A stretch of DNA of 23,005 nt from Perkinsus olseni (GCA_013115135.1 JABANP010000679.1:1-23005); one strand, 5' to 3'. Shown: positions 1-10,355, numbered from the stretch's first letter. The notes: a model not told the origin generated them from the letters alone. Translations and numbers: made by a program.

Positions 1-20
1 AGCATTGTACGCAAAGCAAC

Positions 21-194
21 ATTGTAGTGGCTCTCTGAGAAAATTTGTGGCGCAGTGAGAAAATTGGTTGCGCGCGCAGAGCAATTGCCGACGAAGTCGC
101 CAGCGCGACCTTAGTGGCCAGAGAGAGTGGATTAGTGGCTAGGCGTAGCGAAAAAGTGGCCGGGGCGAGCGAATTAGTGGCAGCGAAAAGTTGA
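21..194. repeat. Degenerate tandem repeat, 21-bp period
   Basis: The clearest units start at 111, 132, 153 and 174 with TTAGTGGC or AAAGTGGC, exactly 21 bp apart. Looser copies (TAGTGGC, TTTGTGGCGC, TTGGTTGCGC) extend left to about 21. Because 21 is a multiple of 3, one frame reads as a 7-residue repeat (LVARxSG/E type) that is open from 39 and stops at TGA 192-194. It could be the last exon of a gene entering from the left, but no splice acceptor or homology confirms that. Confidence 0.7.
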
Positions 195-700
195 TGGGGA
201 CGTGCAGCGCACGCATGCGCCCTGCAGAGCGGAGCGAAGCTATCGGTATAATTTTGAATCGAAATTCTTTATTGCACCTTGACTTCCGTCTGCTGTACTG
301 CATGGTTAATGGCCCATGCGCTACCACTTTTCGCCGCGTTTCTTTTCATGTCGACCTGGCGGGTTATTCCAGGCTGTTTGGAGCTCCCTTAAGTAGAAAT
401 AGACGGTTGAGAAACATCTTGGACTCGTGAGTGTTGGGAGGTTACGTTCTTCAAACGATTTGCCAAGGCGGTTTCCAGTTATATCTCATATGAAGCAGTC
501 CAGTCGCTGCAACTGGTAGCGAAGTGCATGGCCGTTATCTCTTCCCTTCTAGCTATATTGAGCTCTAGATACATGAATATTCTCTTACCCTGAATGCTGC
601 TCCCTCCCCACAGCGTGCCTCGATTGTGTGGAATTCAACATGCTCCAATTCGATGTTGCTTCGACATGCTGAATTTGCTTAAACATGACCGTCAATACCT
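195..700. other. Intergenic stretch, nothing recognised
   Basis: No coding frame with protein-like composition, no RNA gene and no strong repeat was seen here. It presumably holds upstream sequence of the GrpE gene. Confidence 0.5.
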
Positions 701-716
701 GGTTTTTTCTTGTCAG
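701..716 (+). promoter_or_regulatory. Probable spliced-leader acceptor of the GrpE gene
   Basis: A T-rich tract (GGTTTTTTCTTGTCAG) ends in an AG eleven nucleotides before the ATG at 728. The GrpE frame has a stop at 686-688, so this AG is not the acceptor of an in-frame coding exon directly upstream. The same spacing is seen at the TPR gene and at the transporter's candidate exon 1. Trans-splicing of a short leader is the simplest reading; a cis-spliced 5' UTR intron is the alternative. Confidence 0.45.
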
Positions 717-727
717 TTTTCCTATCA

Positions 728-2263
728 ATGCTTGCCAACTGCACCTCGTCGTTCATTACTCGTTACTTCGCTACAGCCGCTCCCAAGGCCGCGGCAAGTG
801 CCCTTCCCTTCGCCAACCTCGCCAAGGCTCAAGCAGCTCTTACCAAACACGAGGATAAACTGAAGAAGGCTCAACACGACCTCCTGTTGAAGTATGCGTC
901 GCTGGAAAACAACAGGAGGGAGAGGGAACAGAATGTTAAAGACGCGGAGAAAAAGTAATAACTTCAGGCCGGATGATTGCCGTCGTTGGAAGTCAGCGGC
1001 TGACAATGGCCGTCAATGGGGTTAGCACTTAAGCGCTGTAATGATCGACTATAGTAGAGTTGTAGTATAAACCACGCTAGGTTATCGAGGATGTCCGAGT
1101 AAACGTAGGGATACAGGTCTTGTATCACCCACAGTGTCCTCAGCCAGCACTCCGTCAAAGAATATTACAGCTTCCTTCTTACAAGGTTAATCGGCATTAC
1201 ATCGGCAACTCTAGTGTAGTTTATGCGGTTCTTTTCTGTATAGTAGAACTGAATTAAAGCGTCGCTGTCATGTACCGAGGACCCGGAGTTCCGCTGTACT
1301 CTTCGATTCTTTTCAGAAGTATTGTTTCTGTTTCTTCCGTGGATTCTTCTAGTTATCAGAACCATATGGGGCAATGATTTTGTTCTCATCATCGTTGTTA
1401 TTTTCATTCATATATCAAGCGTGCGGTTGGCATGGTCAGCCCGACGCTGTCTACCGCAATTTCAACTGGATGGCTCCTTGCAATCAATCATGAGTGTACT
1501 TCTCATCGTTCCGAACGATTCCATATGCATTCGTTGGGGAGGAATACTTCAATATTGTGATTCTCGTCATGCCATAGCTTCCGTGCAGAGTTCGCTGCAC
1601 TCCTTCTCGGTTATCGCTAGCTCTCCGGGCTTCTCGAATTTTACAGGCCAAAATATGCTCCGTTCTTTGTGCTGAGATGCTCTTCACAACGTTGCCGATC
1701 GTTGCGTTCCGCTACGATGCTCATTAAATGACGACACCTTGTCGCCTGGCGATGCTGAAAAATTGTCGTACCCGACGTGCATGTACCTTTCTCCTTCCTA
1801 CCATTCCAGACGTATCACGTGTTTTCATGACTATGTGATGATTGCGATTTTCCTCTGGAATTTGTGGATTTTTCGTCGAAATTTTTCCCTCAGGCATGTG
1901 AAGGTTTTCGCGGCCAGCATAGTGGACGTCGCCGCCAAAATGAACGAAGCGGGCGATTTGGCAGACCAGCTGGCGAGCAAAGAGGAGGCTTCGGAGAAAT
2001 TGAAAAGTGTCGCCGAGGGCGTTTCGATCGCCAGAGACTTTCTAGTGAGAAGTGTGATGTTGCAGAAGTACCAAATCGAGCCGTTTACTGTCGAGAAAGG
2101 AGAAAAATACGATGTCGCGCGCCACGAAATTGCCCCGGAGAGTGCAGTAAAGCAAGTTAAGAAGGGTGAGGAGGCGTTTGTTGATGGGGTCTCGAAGGAG
2201 GGATGGAAGATGGGCGAGGACGTGCTGAGGAAGGCGCGGGTGAATCTGACGCAAAAGCAGTGA
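728..2263 (+). CDS. grpE/MGE1-like: GrpE, mitochondrial Hsp70 nucleotide-exchange factor (two exons)
   Basis: Exons 728-954 and 1894-2263 join in phase (donor GTAATA, acceptor CCCTCAG) to give 198 residues, the usual size of a mitochondrial GrpE. Residues 1-25 are a basic, Ser/Ala-rich presequence without acidic residues; RYFATA at 12-17 looks like a processing site. A helix follows (about 33-80) containing the family's R-x-R-E-x-E-like stretch in NNRREREQN, and the exon junction falls in the helix before FAASIVDVAAKM, which matches the family's FAxxLLxVxDNLE region. The C-terminal beta domain includes EKYDVARHEIA (about 147) and GWKMGEDVLRKARVNL (about 178-194), where the family usually has VLRPA. 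The known role is ADP release from mitochondrial Hsp70 during matrix import and folding. The start is the only ATG downstream of the stop at 686. Family call is from remembered motifs, not a search. Confidence 0.9.
955..1893 (+). other. Intron of the GrpE gene, 939 nt
   Basis: Flanked by GT and a pyrimidine-rich AG, with matching phase. No additional exon is needed to complete the GrpE fold, and no second gene or repeat family was recognised inside. Confidence 0.8.
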
Positions 2264-2642
2264 GAAAGTTGGGAGTTGTGGTCGGTTGCGTTTCGGTACT
2301 TTTATTAAACATTGAATTGGATGTTGTGTTGGTCATTCTGCTGTGGACGGGTCATACCAAATCTTCCCGAACTCGTCTTCCTTCAGTTAGATGTGTTTCA
2401 CATCCAGTACTACTGGACCAGTAGCATCGCTGTGAGCTGTGATTGAAAGTCACTTGTTTTGCGATGGCGAATCCATCGATTTTCTTTTTAACGAGGAGAT
2501 AATTATTGTATCGTCCCATGCAGCATTGCGGCCAGGATAGAAGAGGGGAAAGCGGGGCGTGCGTTGAGTATCTGTCCGGGTGAATGGCATCTTTGAGGTT
2601 GCTTTTGTATAATATGTCTCGGGTAACGTCTTCAACCTCAAC
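2264..2642. other. Intergenic region between the GrpE and TPR genes
   Basis: Same-strand spacer of just under 400 nt including the GrpE 3' UTR. No coding frame, hairpin terminator or repeat stood out. Confidence 0.6.
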
Positions 2643-2656
2643 TTCTCATCGTCCAG
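2643..2656 (+). promoter_or_regulatory. Probable spliced-leader acceptor of the TPR gene
   Basis: TTCTCATCGTCCAG ends in an AG exactly 11 nt before the ATG at 2668, the same distance as in the GrpE gene. Confidence 0.45.
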
Positions 2657-2667
2657 GAGTGCCGGCC

Positions 2668-5600
2668 ATGCAGCAGGGTGGTCCCATGCCCGCTACGTCC
2701 AAGCGGAACTACAAGAAGGCCTTGGAGTTGGCCAAAAATGCAGCACCGTTGTTGAAAGGGTAGTAGGGTGGTGCGCAGATGGCAATGAAAATTAAATTTT
2801 CGAGAAATTTTCCTCGGGAAATTTTCACCGAATTTTGTGTCGGCGATGGCAAAATTGGTTAGTTGTGAAAGTTACATTGATGTCGAATTGTTGTGCACTG
2901 TTAGTACTAGGGGTGTGGGAAGGTCTCGCTCGTTGTGTGGAGGGTCGAGCGACGTATATGTCGATAGGTGCTCAGTCAGTGTAACTCAATTCAGTAGCAT
3001 ATTGTTTTGTATCGCGGGAAAACATCCGTCGTAAAATCGTGGGGATGGGATTCGTCGCCGTTTTAATGGGAGATTTTCTCCCTCTTCGAGACAGGCGGTT
3101 CTGGAGTTGCACGAAAGTTGAAGCAACACGTTGTCTTATTGCACGGTGTCGAATCGAAACTTTGGTCACTTCAATTTCCCTTTTTTCTATCAGGTCTTCG
3201 ACCTCGTCAGCCGACCGGGAGCAGGGCATCGCGTTGCTCACTGAAGCCATTACGCTTGCTCCGGATAAAGCAGCGTTCTATTCACTCCGAGGGAAGGCCT
3301 TTGCCCACGATGGGATGTTCCAACGGTGAGTCGACGTCGTTGCTTGGGAATCGATCATTTGGGCGCGCGCACTTGTTATGAGAATGAATGCCAGCAATAA
3401 GTAGAAGCATTATGGATTTCTGTCAAAAATGTCTTGTTTTTTCAGGGCGCTATTCGACTACTCTATGACGATCCGATTGGAGCCAACTGCTTCGAAGCAC
3501 TACGGATGCCGGGCTGAGTGTTTCAAAAAGTGAGGAATTTTCGACCCGAAAAATAGAGAAACAGGGACGAAGAAATTTCACTGTCATGAAGCCCCAGAAA
3601 TGAAGCAGGAATGCGAATTGAGGGGAGAAAGGGATTTTCGTGCGCTCATGATCGCTATTTCCATGGCGATGAGTGGAAGCATCGAGAGGCTGATGTTTTA
3701 TCTCCACTCAGACTTGGCAGAGTTGCTGATTGCTTGAAGGATTATACTGAAGCGGTACGGCACGAGAAAGGGGGTGGACGATATATATTTGAGAGGGCTA
3801 TGGTACTATGAGGGAATAGCAGTTGCGTTTGGTGTGGTATGATATTGGAATGCGAACAAATGAATGGAATTGGACCAGTGAAATCTTGTTGTTCGTCGAA
3901 CTGACTCAATTCACAGCTGGTTTTATTGTTGAATGCTGTGCTAGGTCAGTGCATGATAATATTTCCACATGATTCTCTCCTAATCGATCGCGTGATCGAT
4001 TTGCTCGCCTCTTTCAAGGGTGGAAAAAGGATTCGGTCATGTTGACTGTTCATTCGGATTTACCCGGATGTCTTCCACGTTTGCAGGTACATTTCGAAGT
4101 TGGCGATTATTCGGCTGCAGCCCAGGATATTACTACGGCCCTATCGAAAGAGTGCGCTAACCCCTTCAGGGCGTATCTATGTAGGGGTATATGCCATCGC
4201 CATAACAAGGTGAGGAGATCTTGGCCACTCTTCCGATCTTACATTTCTTCAACGCATATTTAGTGAGTATAACACCTGACGGTGAATATGTGCGGAAAAT
4301 CTCGAATCATTTCTCGTAGCATAGAGGAATGTCATTACTGTATCATCACCAGCTCGTCCGGGCTAACTGTCGAAGTATGATTAGAAGCTGGGCCGACTTG
4401 ATCCCTCTCGGCCCTGAGGTCTATGGCCATCGGCGAAAGCTGGGTGACAGCTAAGGTATATAGGGCACTGGATCAAGGCATGGTAACTATGAGTCCACTG
4501 GAAGCACCGGAGCCACTGATAACCAACCCTGTAAGGGTGCCGCTGGTGTCAACCACAATTGTGGCCGGCCTGCTAAGGCGTGGGGTGGCCGATGCGCTCA
4601 GAAGCATACTAGTGCGAAACGAGACGTACTCGGAGCAAGTCAGGAGTGAGTCAGATATCTGCTGCTTGGTCTCTTGAGCGAGCCCGATGTAGACCACTCT
4701 TCTCCAGGCGTACGGCGATCGCTTGCTTTTTGTTGAGTGCGCGCCTCGTTCTCGGTCATTGACCAGACACGGAACTCCCTCGCTGGGGTGTACGTCGCGG
4801 TCGGTGTTCCCATTGACCTGACTCCGAAGTTGCCTTGAAGACACCCGACCCAGGATGGATGTCCTGAGAAGTCGAAGAGGGCACTGTAGGTGCTGGGAGC
4901 GGTGACCCTAGACCCCCCGATCTAGGTGACCCACCCTAGATCGGGTCACCAGCAAGTTCTTCACAACCTCAACGCTTCGTTGGGTGGGAGGAGTGTTGCA
5001 GAACTCTGTCCAAGGAGCAGAGCATGGCGCCGATAGAAACGTGGAGGCAGGAGCGGGTTCATTAACCGGTGCTGGCGACTCGCCAGTGGCGAGTTGAGTC
5101 GACCTTGACGGACACACTTGGGTGTCCTGCTGACCTGCAGCGTCGTCCGCGCGTGGAGTCCAGGTTGACGGGGTCACCTGCCCCTGCTCTATTGGAGAGT
5201 TGTGTATGAAGGTGATACTCCCGAATGAGTCTGTTGGCTGCGTGAGCCATGTATGATCATCAGCTCAACGCTTATGGGTCGAACACCTGACGCCCGTGTA
5301 GTAGCAACTCGAGGCCCATATGATGGGTACTACGGGCAAGGAGGTTCAGAGGGGCGTGCGGGCCTCCAAACTATCCAGGCCCCAGTCAAACTCCGTCGAG
5401 TAGGGATAACATCTGACGGCGGACATCTGTGGAATATATCGAGGCAGTTCTCGCAAGATAGAGAATTGCCATTACAGTTTCGTCCCCGGCTTGTTTGAGT
5501 TAACTCTTCAAGTGTATTTGAAATCAGTCTTTTGGTCTCATTTGAAATATGGGAACTTAATTTTGAAAATTGACAGGTTTGTGTAATACTAACATGATCA

Positions 5601-8600
5601 GCATAAAGCTTATTGTTAATGGCATTTTGCACGAAGCTCTCAATTTGATAGCAAGGTGATGATTTTTCAGGACATCGGTCAAAGTGTTGATGATTTGAAC
5701 AAAGCGATCGAGCTGAATTCCGCGGATACTGATGCCCATGACCATCTGGGATTGTCTCTGGTGAGGGGCTGTTGAACGCGAAACGGATAGACGCGGATTG
5801 AACGAACTACGGTTTTTGTCACACGGCCTCGGGGTTTCTATGTTTCGTGTATTCAGTTGCTTTCACGTGATTATAGAGGGGCGTTGGGGGCTTTCACGAA
5901 GGCGGTGGCTGGTTGCACTACACCGGCGGAAGATCACAGGAAGGCGAGGTGAGCTGCCTGAGGGCGAGAAAACGTGGATGACAATGGACTTCTGTGAAAC
6001 GCTATTTTTTAATGTATAGCATCACTCATTACTGGCACGTTGGCTAGGCGTTAAGAGCAGTCGTCACTAGAGTGTTGACTTGAGCGTTATTGCATGTTGA
6101 GGCGAAGTGCTAGGGCTACACGTCATGTTGTTCACGTTTCATACAACAACACAACCTGGTGACAGTTTAATTTATGGGCTGCATGGCTTAGTCCATCGGT
6201 TGGTGCGTTCCAGTGGGATGGTTCACTGATGTGTTTTGTGAACACTCCCCAGTGTGCTCGGTTTCATCATCATCGTCCTTGGACTCGGGAGGTCGCGCGC
6301 CACGAAATTATTCTGTTTTAAAGGTACTTGAACCACCGGGGATTGGTGCAGCATCAGTTGAAGGAATACGATAAGGCGCTGGAGGACTACACGGCGAGCC
6401 TTCAATTGAACTCGCATGAGGACAACACGTATTTTAACAGGTGAGAACTTTTCACTGCGCCACGAAATTATTTCGGCTGATAAGTTGGGTGAACTCCTTC
6501 TTGCTTAGGGCGAACACATACTGTTCATTGGAAGAGTACGAGAAAGCGATCGAGGACTATGACAAGGCGATGGCGATTGATCCGAAAAATGCCGAGTAAG
6601 TTTGCCTGAATTTTAGTGAGTAAAAATTTTGAGTTCTCCCGAATTTTCTGGCGAGTTAGCCTGAAGGAGGGCCTGAATTTTGTAGAGACTAACCTTCTTT
6701 CGGCGTGACTGTGCAATGTAGATCGTTTTGGGACTGTTCGGTCCAGAGACTGTTGGTCACTGCTTGATTGCTCGAAGTCGATCGAATGAGGATACGAGGC
6801 TGAGTTGACCAGGCTGGTTGTGGCTTTCTTTGACTGAGCGCATCGGCAGTGAGTTCGGTTGGAATGAGGGAGGAGACGGGGTAGTCGTTTGCACTTTATC
6901 CGTCAGTTTGTGTTCGGATTGCATGCTTTTCGGAATGGTAGAGTTAATTATAACCGTTGTCTAGAGCAGGACTGTTGCGGTGGCGTGAGCGTGATTAGCA
7001 TTCTGGAAAATACTAGCGGACAGCTTTACTAGCAGAGACTAATTGTACTCGTGAAACAACTTTGCAACCAAACTGGAAATTCTAAACGAGTATTGCGGGA
7101 GGAAGTGAAGTTTAAGTAGTATGTTGAAAAGGTGAAGAGAAGAGAAGAAAAGCTCAGTGTGGAAGGCTTTTCTGTAGCGCAAAGTTTAATTGGCAAAGCT
7201 CACCTTTCGTGTCGACGATGATAGTGTTCGGGTTGATGTTGATTTACCAGATCTAGGGAAGCGTTTTATTTCTGACAGGTACAGTCACTACAAGGGGTTA
7301 GCTCACGGGAACGCTGGCAGGACCGAGGAGGCCATTGAGAGCTTCCAACGCGCGCTGGAGAAAGATGACACCTACTTGGCCGCGGAGTTGCATCTTGGCA
7401 TGATGTGAGTGCTGGAGAGGGTTGAGAAATTTTTGCGGAAATTTTTCTCAGAAATTTCTGAGCCGAGGGAGATTTTTACTCGTGTTGCGAAACCAATCGT
7501 CGTTCTAGCCTACTCACAGTTTTATGAATATCGGTTCGACTGTGATGGGGTTCATGGGTATCTTGTTTGCTATGAACGCAACAGAACGAGCCTAGCGGAG
7601 TGTAGGCTGCAAAATTTTCCCGTCGAATTCTCGCAAGGAAAGATCCAAAATACGCTGAGTTTTTTATTTTGAGTTTTTCTTGGTCGACTCTGCGTATCTT
7701 TTGACTTTGTAAAAGGTCACCTCAACTTGCTAGGTATCGTAGAAGTGGTAAATTCGAGGATTCTCTGGCCTGCTTGATGGACGACCGTTTCGAGGCGATC
7801 GCTGACAAGCGAATGCTGGGGCAAGTCTATGAGACCCGAGGCCTGATTTTCCGTGACATGGACAGGTAAAACTCGACAGCGTCACTTGCGCACTGGAAGG
7901 ATTCCCTGTGATTTGTTTGTGCGCAGGCTGGAGGAATCTTTGGGTTATCTGGATAGGGCGATAGAGGTGGTGGAATCGGCGAGAGGAGAAGAAGATCCAG
8001 AATTGAAGGATGCGCTAGACGGAGCGTTGGCGGGGAGTATCTTTTCCATCGAGGTGTGGTGAGGTCGAAGCTCAAAAGATACGAAGAAGCTCTGGCAGAC
8101 TTGCACGAGTAAGCTTGCCTTAGCCTGGCTGGTGAGGATTTGGTCATTGTGTGGTATCATACCACACCATCACCAAATCCTCACAAATCTGGTATGTAGG
8201 CATGCGTTAGGTCGTTGAAGTTGTCGCCGAAGGACGCAGCGGCAGTGCTTAATGAGAGGGGTATGTGTTGGAAATATCTGGGCAACCTTCCCGAGGCGAT
8301 ATCTGACTTGTCAGCTGCCGTTGAGAAATCTGGTAAGTGAGCAAGATTGCAAGATTTCACCCCAACCTCGCTTTGTTTAGGAGGAACAGTACTGCAGTAC
8401 CTGTGTAATCGTGCCCAGTGTTTCCTAGAGTTCGGTCTCTTCACCCGTGCGGACGATGACTTGTCCAAGGCGATTTCGATTGGTGGTAGAGAGAGCCAAG
8501 GCAATTGTCTTTACTACCGTCGTGGTGAGAGGGAGGGCCGTGACCGCGCGCCACGAAATTCGGGATGCTCTTGACCAACGTAGGTGTCGCCCGTTTCGTA

Positions 8601-10355
8601 CAGCAGCGGTTTGAGGAGGCCATCAAAGACTTGCGGAAGGCGGTGCACTCGGACCCCGCCACCGGAGGCCTCGATGGCAGATCTCTATTACCACCTCGGG
8701 CTCTGCGAGGTGAGTTCGGGGAGGGGAGCTGTTATTAGTTCGTACTCGAGAGATATTTAGAACAGTTGCGCGAGTTGTGGTATGTTGTTGACATCGACAG
8801 AAAATTCCACCGGAGGCGCATGTTCTTGACACTGCGCTCGCTCTTTGAGAATTCCCTCCCTCGGTTTTGGTGATGAGTGGAAATTGGATTTTCGAGCGGT
8901 GTGCTGCTGATAGCGACCTTCAGCATTCGAAGCATAGCGTTGTTGAGGTTAATATTCAATCGTTTGCTCTTGGTCTAGGACGAATATTATGATCGATCTC
9001 AGGCGAATGTTGGGACTCGGCCGCAGCGAGCCTTACATGCTTTTACGGAAGCGATGAAGTGTCTGCCGAGTGAGGGGCCACCGAAGCCTCATTACATCCA
9101 CGAGAAGGCGAAGGCCTTGCAGATGTGTGGTGAGCATGAGAAGGCCCTCAGAACATTTCAGCGAGGTGAGCGGAGGAAACTGGCACTTGTTCGAAGCTCA
9201 ACTGAGGGAGTAGGGGTGTTAGAATCTTGCACACTTGAAATTCCTCAAGAAGTGGATATATTTTCTGACAGGAATTCCGTTATAGAAGATTTACTTGTAA
9301 GCTAGCGTCGGCGAGAGCTGTGGTATGAACCACGTTCGCAGGGCCGCTGTGAGGTGCCCGTGCTCGACCCTTTTACTGCTTCGCTCCGCCTAGCGATGTA
9401 TTATTCTCAGGTTCTTCGATGGCAGCCGTTGAACGCGCGGGCGATGTTTCGGAGGGCGTTTAGTTTCAAAGCGCTGAAGATGTTTGACGAGGCGGCCGAG
9501 GACTTTGAAGCAGCTCGGGAACTGGAGCCCAACGACATGCGATTTGTGGTGAACTACAAGAAGATAGCCGACTACGAGGCGGTCACGTTGGGGCCTGCGG
9601 GTTACGAGGTCAGTTTGATGCTCCCTTGGCAGAATGAGCGCGTGATATATGCAAAAATATAGATTATAAAAAGATTATATGCTCGCCATGATCTCGTTTT
9701 TTTTTGAAAAATTAAAAAATTTACAAATATTTACTCACGTGTTTTTCCTCGCCAAAATTTTCTCGCGTTTTTTTCATTCCAAAATTTTCTCGCGTTTTTC
9801 TGTTTTTTCGCTAAGATTTGCTCACGTGTTTTGTATTATCTGTAGAGATTTGACGTATAGCAGCACTCCGACGGTTCTTGTCGGAGTGACGGAGCGAAGC
9901 CTTCCCTCGAGGATCTCCCGAAGCCGTTCTTGAAAGTGAATTCAACGTCTCATCGCTTGAGCTGTACTAGTGCTATCACTGGAACTCGACAGTATTTCGT
10001 CACCAGAATCTGGTGAGACCCATGGTATTAAACATCACGATGAGGAAGAGTACTACTAGAGCTAGAGGTCATGTGGATTGTGGTCCACACAGTCACAACT
10101 AGAGTTCCCTGGCATCGAATGAGGCGTACTTGCCCTGGTGCGACCTAGTTGAAGTTGATGTTATGATTTGTTCTGATGGGGTCTTGATCGAGCTGTTCAC
10201 GATGTAACTGGCTCTTGCCTCGCTCTCAGGACCAGATACCCTATAGGGATGCCAAGGCTTCGGTGGTGCCGAGTTCGGATCGTGGGGTGGCCAAGTATAA
10301 TGAGCTGGTGGCTGAGGTTGATGATGATGACGATGATGATGATGATGATCTGTGA
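2668..10355 (+). CDS. Long tetratricopeptide-repeat protein (19 exons, two frame breaks)
   Basis: Exons: 2668-2759, 3194-3325, 3446-3529, 3712-3802, 4087-4209, 5671-5760, 5857-5948, 6324-6440, 6509-6595, 7279-7404, 7734-7865, 7927-8108, 8211-8332, 8381-8524, 8584-8709, 8979-9165, 9394-9608, about 9861-9935, 10230-10355. All introns are GT-AG and phases agree at every junction. The sum is 2343 nt, about 780 residues. Almost the whole product is degenerate TPR units with the usual spacing (Gly to Ala +12, aromatic +4, Ala +3), for example LKEYDKALEDYTASL and LEEYEKAIEDYDKAM. The C-terminus ends in ten Asp plus Leu. Such proteins are protein-binding scaffolds; no catalytic domain or membrane segment was seen, so the partner is unknown. 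The TPR frame slips back one base near 8032-8038 (exon 12) and forward one base near 8650-8670 (exon 15). The start of exon 18 (9861 or 9864) is the least certain boundary. A TTC6-like family is possible but not shown. Confidence 0.8.
4268..4376 (+). repeat. Left copy of diverged direct repeat in intron 5
   Basis: Begins ATAACACCTGACGG and aligns without large gaps to the copy at 5407. About 27 percent of the first 90 positions differ, spread evenly over the three possible codon positions, so it behaves like non-coding sequence. Confidence 0.65.
4916..4945. repeat. Hairpin with 11-bp perfect stem in intron 5
   Basis: CCCGATCTAGG at 4916-4926 is the exact reverse complement of CCTAGATCGGG at 4935-4945, with an 8-nt loop. 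An overlapping pair, GGTGACCC at 4901-4908 and GGGTCACC at 4943-4950, could form an alternative larger fold. Confidence 0.8.
5078..5094. repeat. Short palindrome in intron 5
   Basis: ACTCGCCA and TGGCGAGT are exact reverse complements separated by one base. Function unknown. Confidence 0.7.
5407..5515 (+). repeat. Right copy of diverged direct repeat in intron 5
   Basis: Begins ATAACATCTGACGG; partner of the copy at 4268, about 1.14 kb away in the same orientation. Confidence 0.65.
6294..6310 (+). repeat. Copy of a dispersed 16-mer (CGCGCGCCACGAAATT), intron 7
   Basis: Identical to 2116-2131 inside GrpE exon 2 and to 8545-8560 in intron 14 of the TPR gene. It lies just upstream of the exon 8 acceptor. 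Confidence 0.75.
6457..6470 (+). repeat. Partial copy of the dispersed 16-mer, intron 8
   Basis: GCGCCACGAAATTA, sharing the 3' part of the 16-mer, lies in the 68-nt intron between exons 8 and 9, 147 nt after the previous copy's matching end. Confidence 0.65.
8132..8184. repeat. 53-nt hairpin filling intron 12 of the TPR gene
   Basis: GTGAGGATTTGGT (8132-8144) pairs perfectly with ACCAAATCCTCAC (8172-8184). Inside it GTGTGGTAT (8149-8157) pairs with ATACCACAC (8159-8167), separated from the outer stem by a 4-by-4 mismatch. The fold takes up over half of the 102-nt intron and would bring donor and acceptor together. Confidence 0.85.
8545..8560 (+). repeat. Copy of the dispersed 16-mer, intron 14
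   Basis: CGCGCGCCACGAAATT, exact, within the 59-nt intron between exons 14 and 15. Confidence 0.75.
9724..9834 (+). repeat. AT-rich imperfect tandem repeat in intron 17
   Basis: Four units of about 27-32 bp share the core ATTTnCTCrCG followed by a T run. CTC occurs at 9734, 9762, 9789 and 9821. The two middle units share CAAAATTTTCTCGCGTTTTT exactly. Confidence 0.7.
10314..10349 (+). repeat. GAT-type trinucleotide microsatellite in the last TPR-gene exon
   Basis: A near-perfect GAT run with one GAC encodes the terminal poly-Asp. It is likely length-polymorphic while staying in frame. Confidence 0.85.

Larger units (their letters stand above)
4210..5670 (+). other. Intron 5 of the TPR gene, 1461 nt, repeat-rich
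   Basis: By far the longest intron of this gene. It contains a diverged direct duplication near its two ends and several hairpins between them, and is GC-richer in the middle than neighbouring introns. No intact coding frame was recognised. The arrangement suggests an old insertion or rearranged repeat, but no target duplication or transposase was found. Confidence 0.6.

Noticed and set aside
1739..1893. Upstream part of the open frame containing GrpE exon 2
   Set aside because: Its start region lies before the CCCTCAG acceptor and has no GrpE similarity; it is intron sequence read through by chance.
4473..4844. 123-residue minus-strand frame in intron 5 with a DTSG motif, considered as a retroviral-type protease
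   Set aside because: No flanking protease signature and no adjoining pol domains; the motif is too short to support a call.
5879..5948. Shorter TPR exon 7 starting after TTATAGAG
   Set aside because: It reads in the wrong frame. The acceptor at 5856 (GTATTCAG) restores the 12-residue Gly-Ala spacing of a TPR.
7190..7278. Open frame leading into TPR exon 10
   Set aside because: Intron sequence before the TCTGACAG acceptor; the TPR pattern begins exactly after it.
9272..9296. Possible 25-nt microexon between TPR exons 16 and 17 (TTTTCTGACAG acceptor, GTAAGC donor)
   Set aside because: In the required phase it gives a stop. Joining exon 16 directly to 9394 after a strong pyrimidine tract restores the TPR spacing.
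9342..9393. Longer version of TPR exon 17 beginning after TTCGCAG
   Set aside because: The phase does not match exon 16, and the added residues do not fit a TPR.
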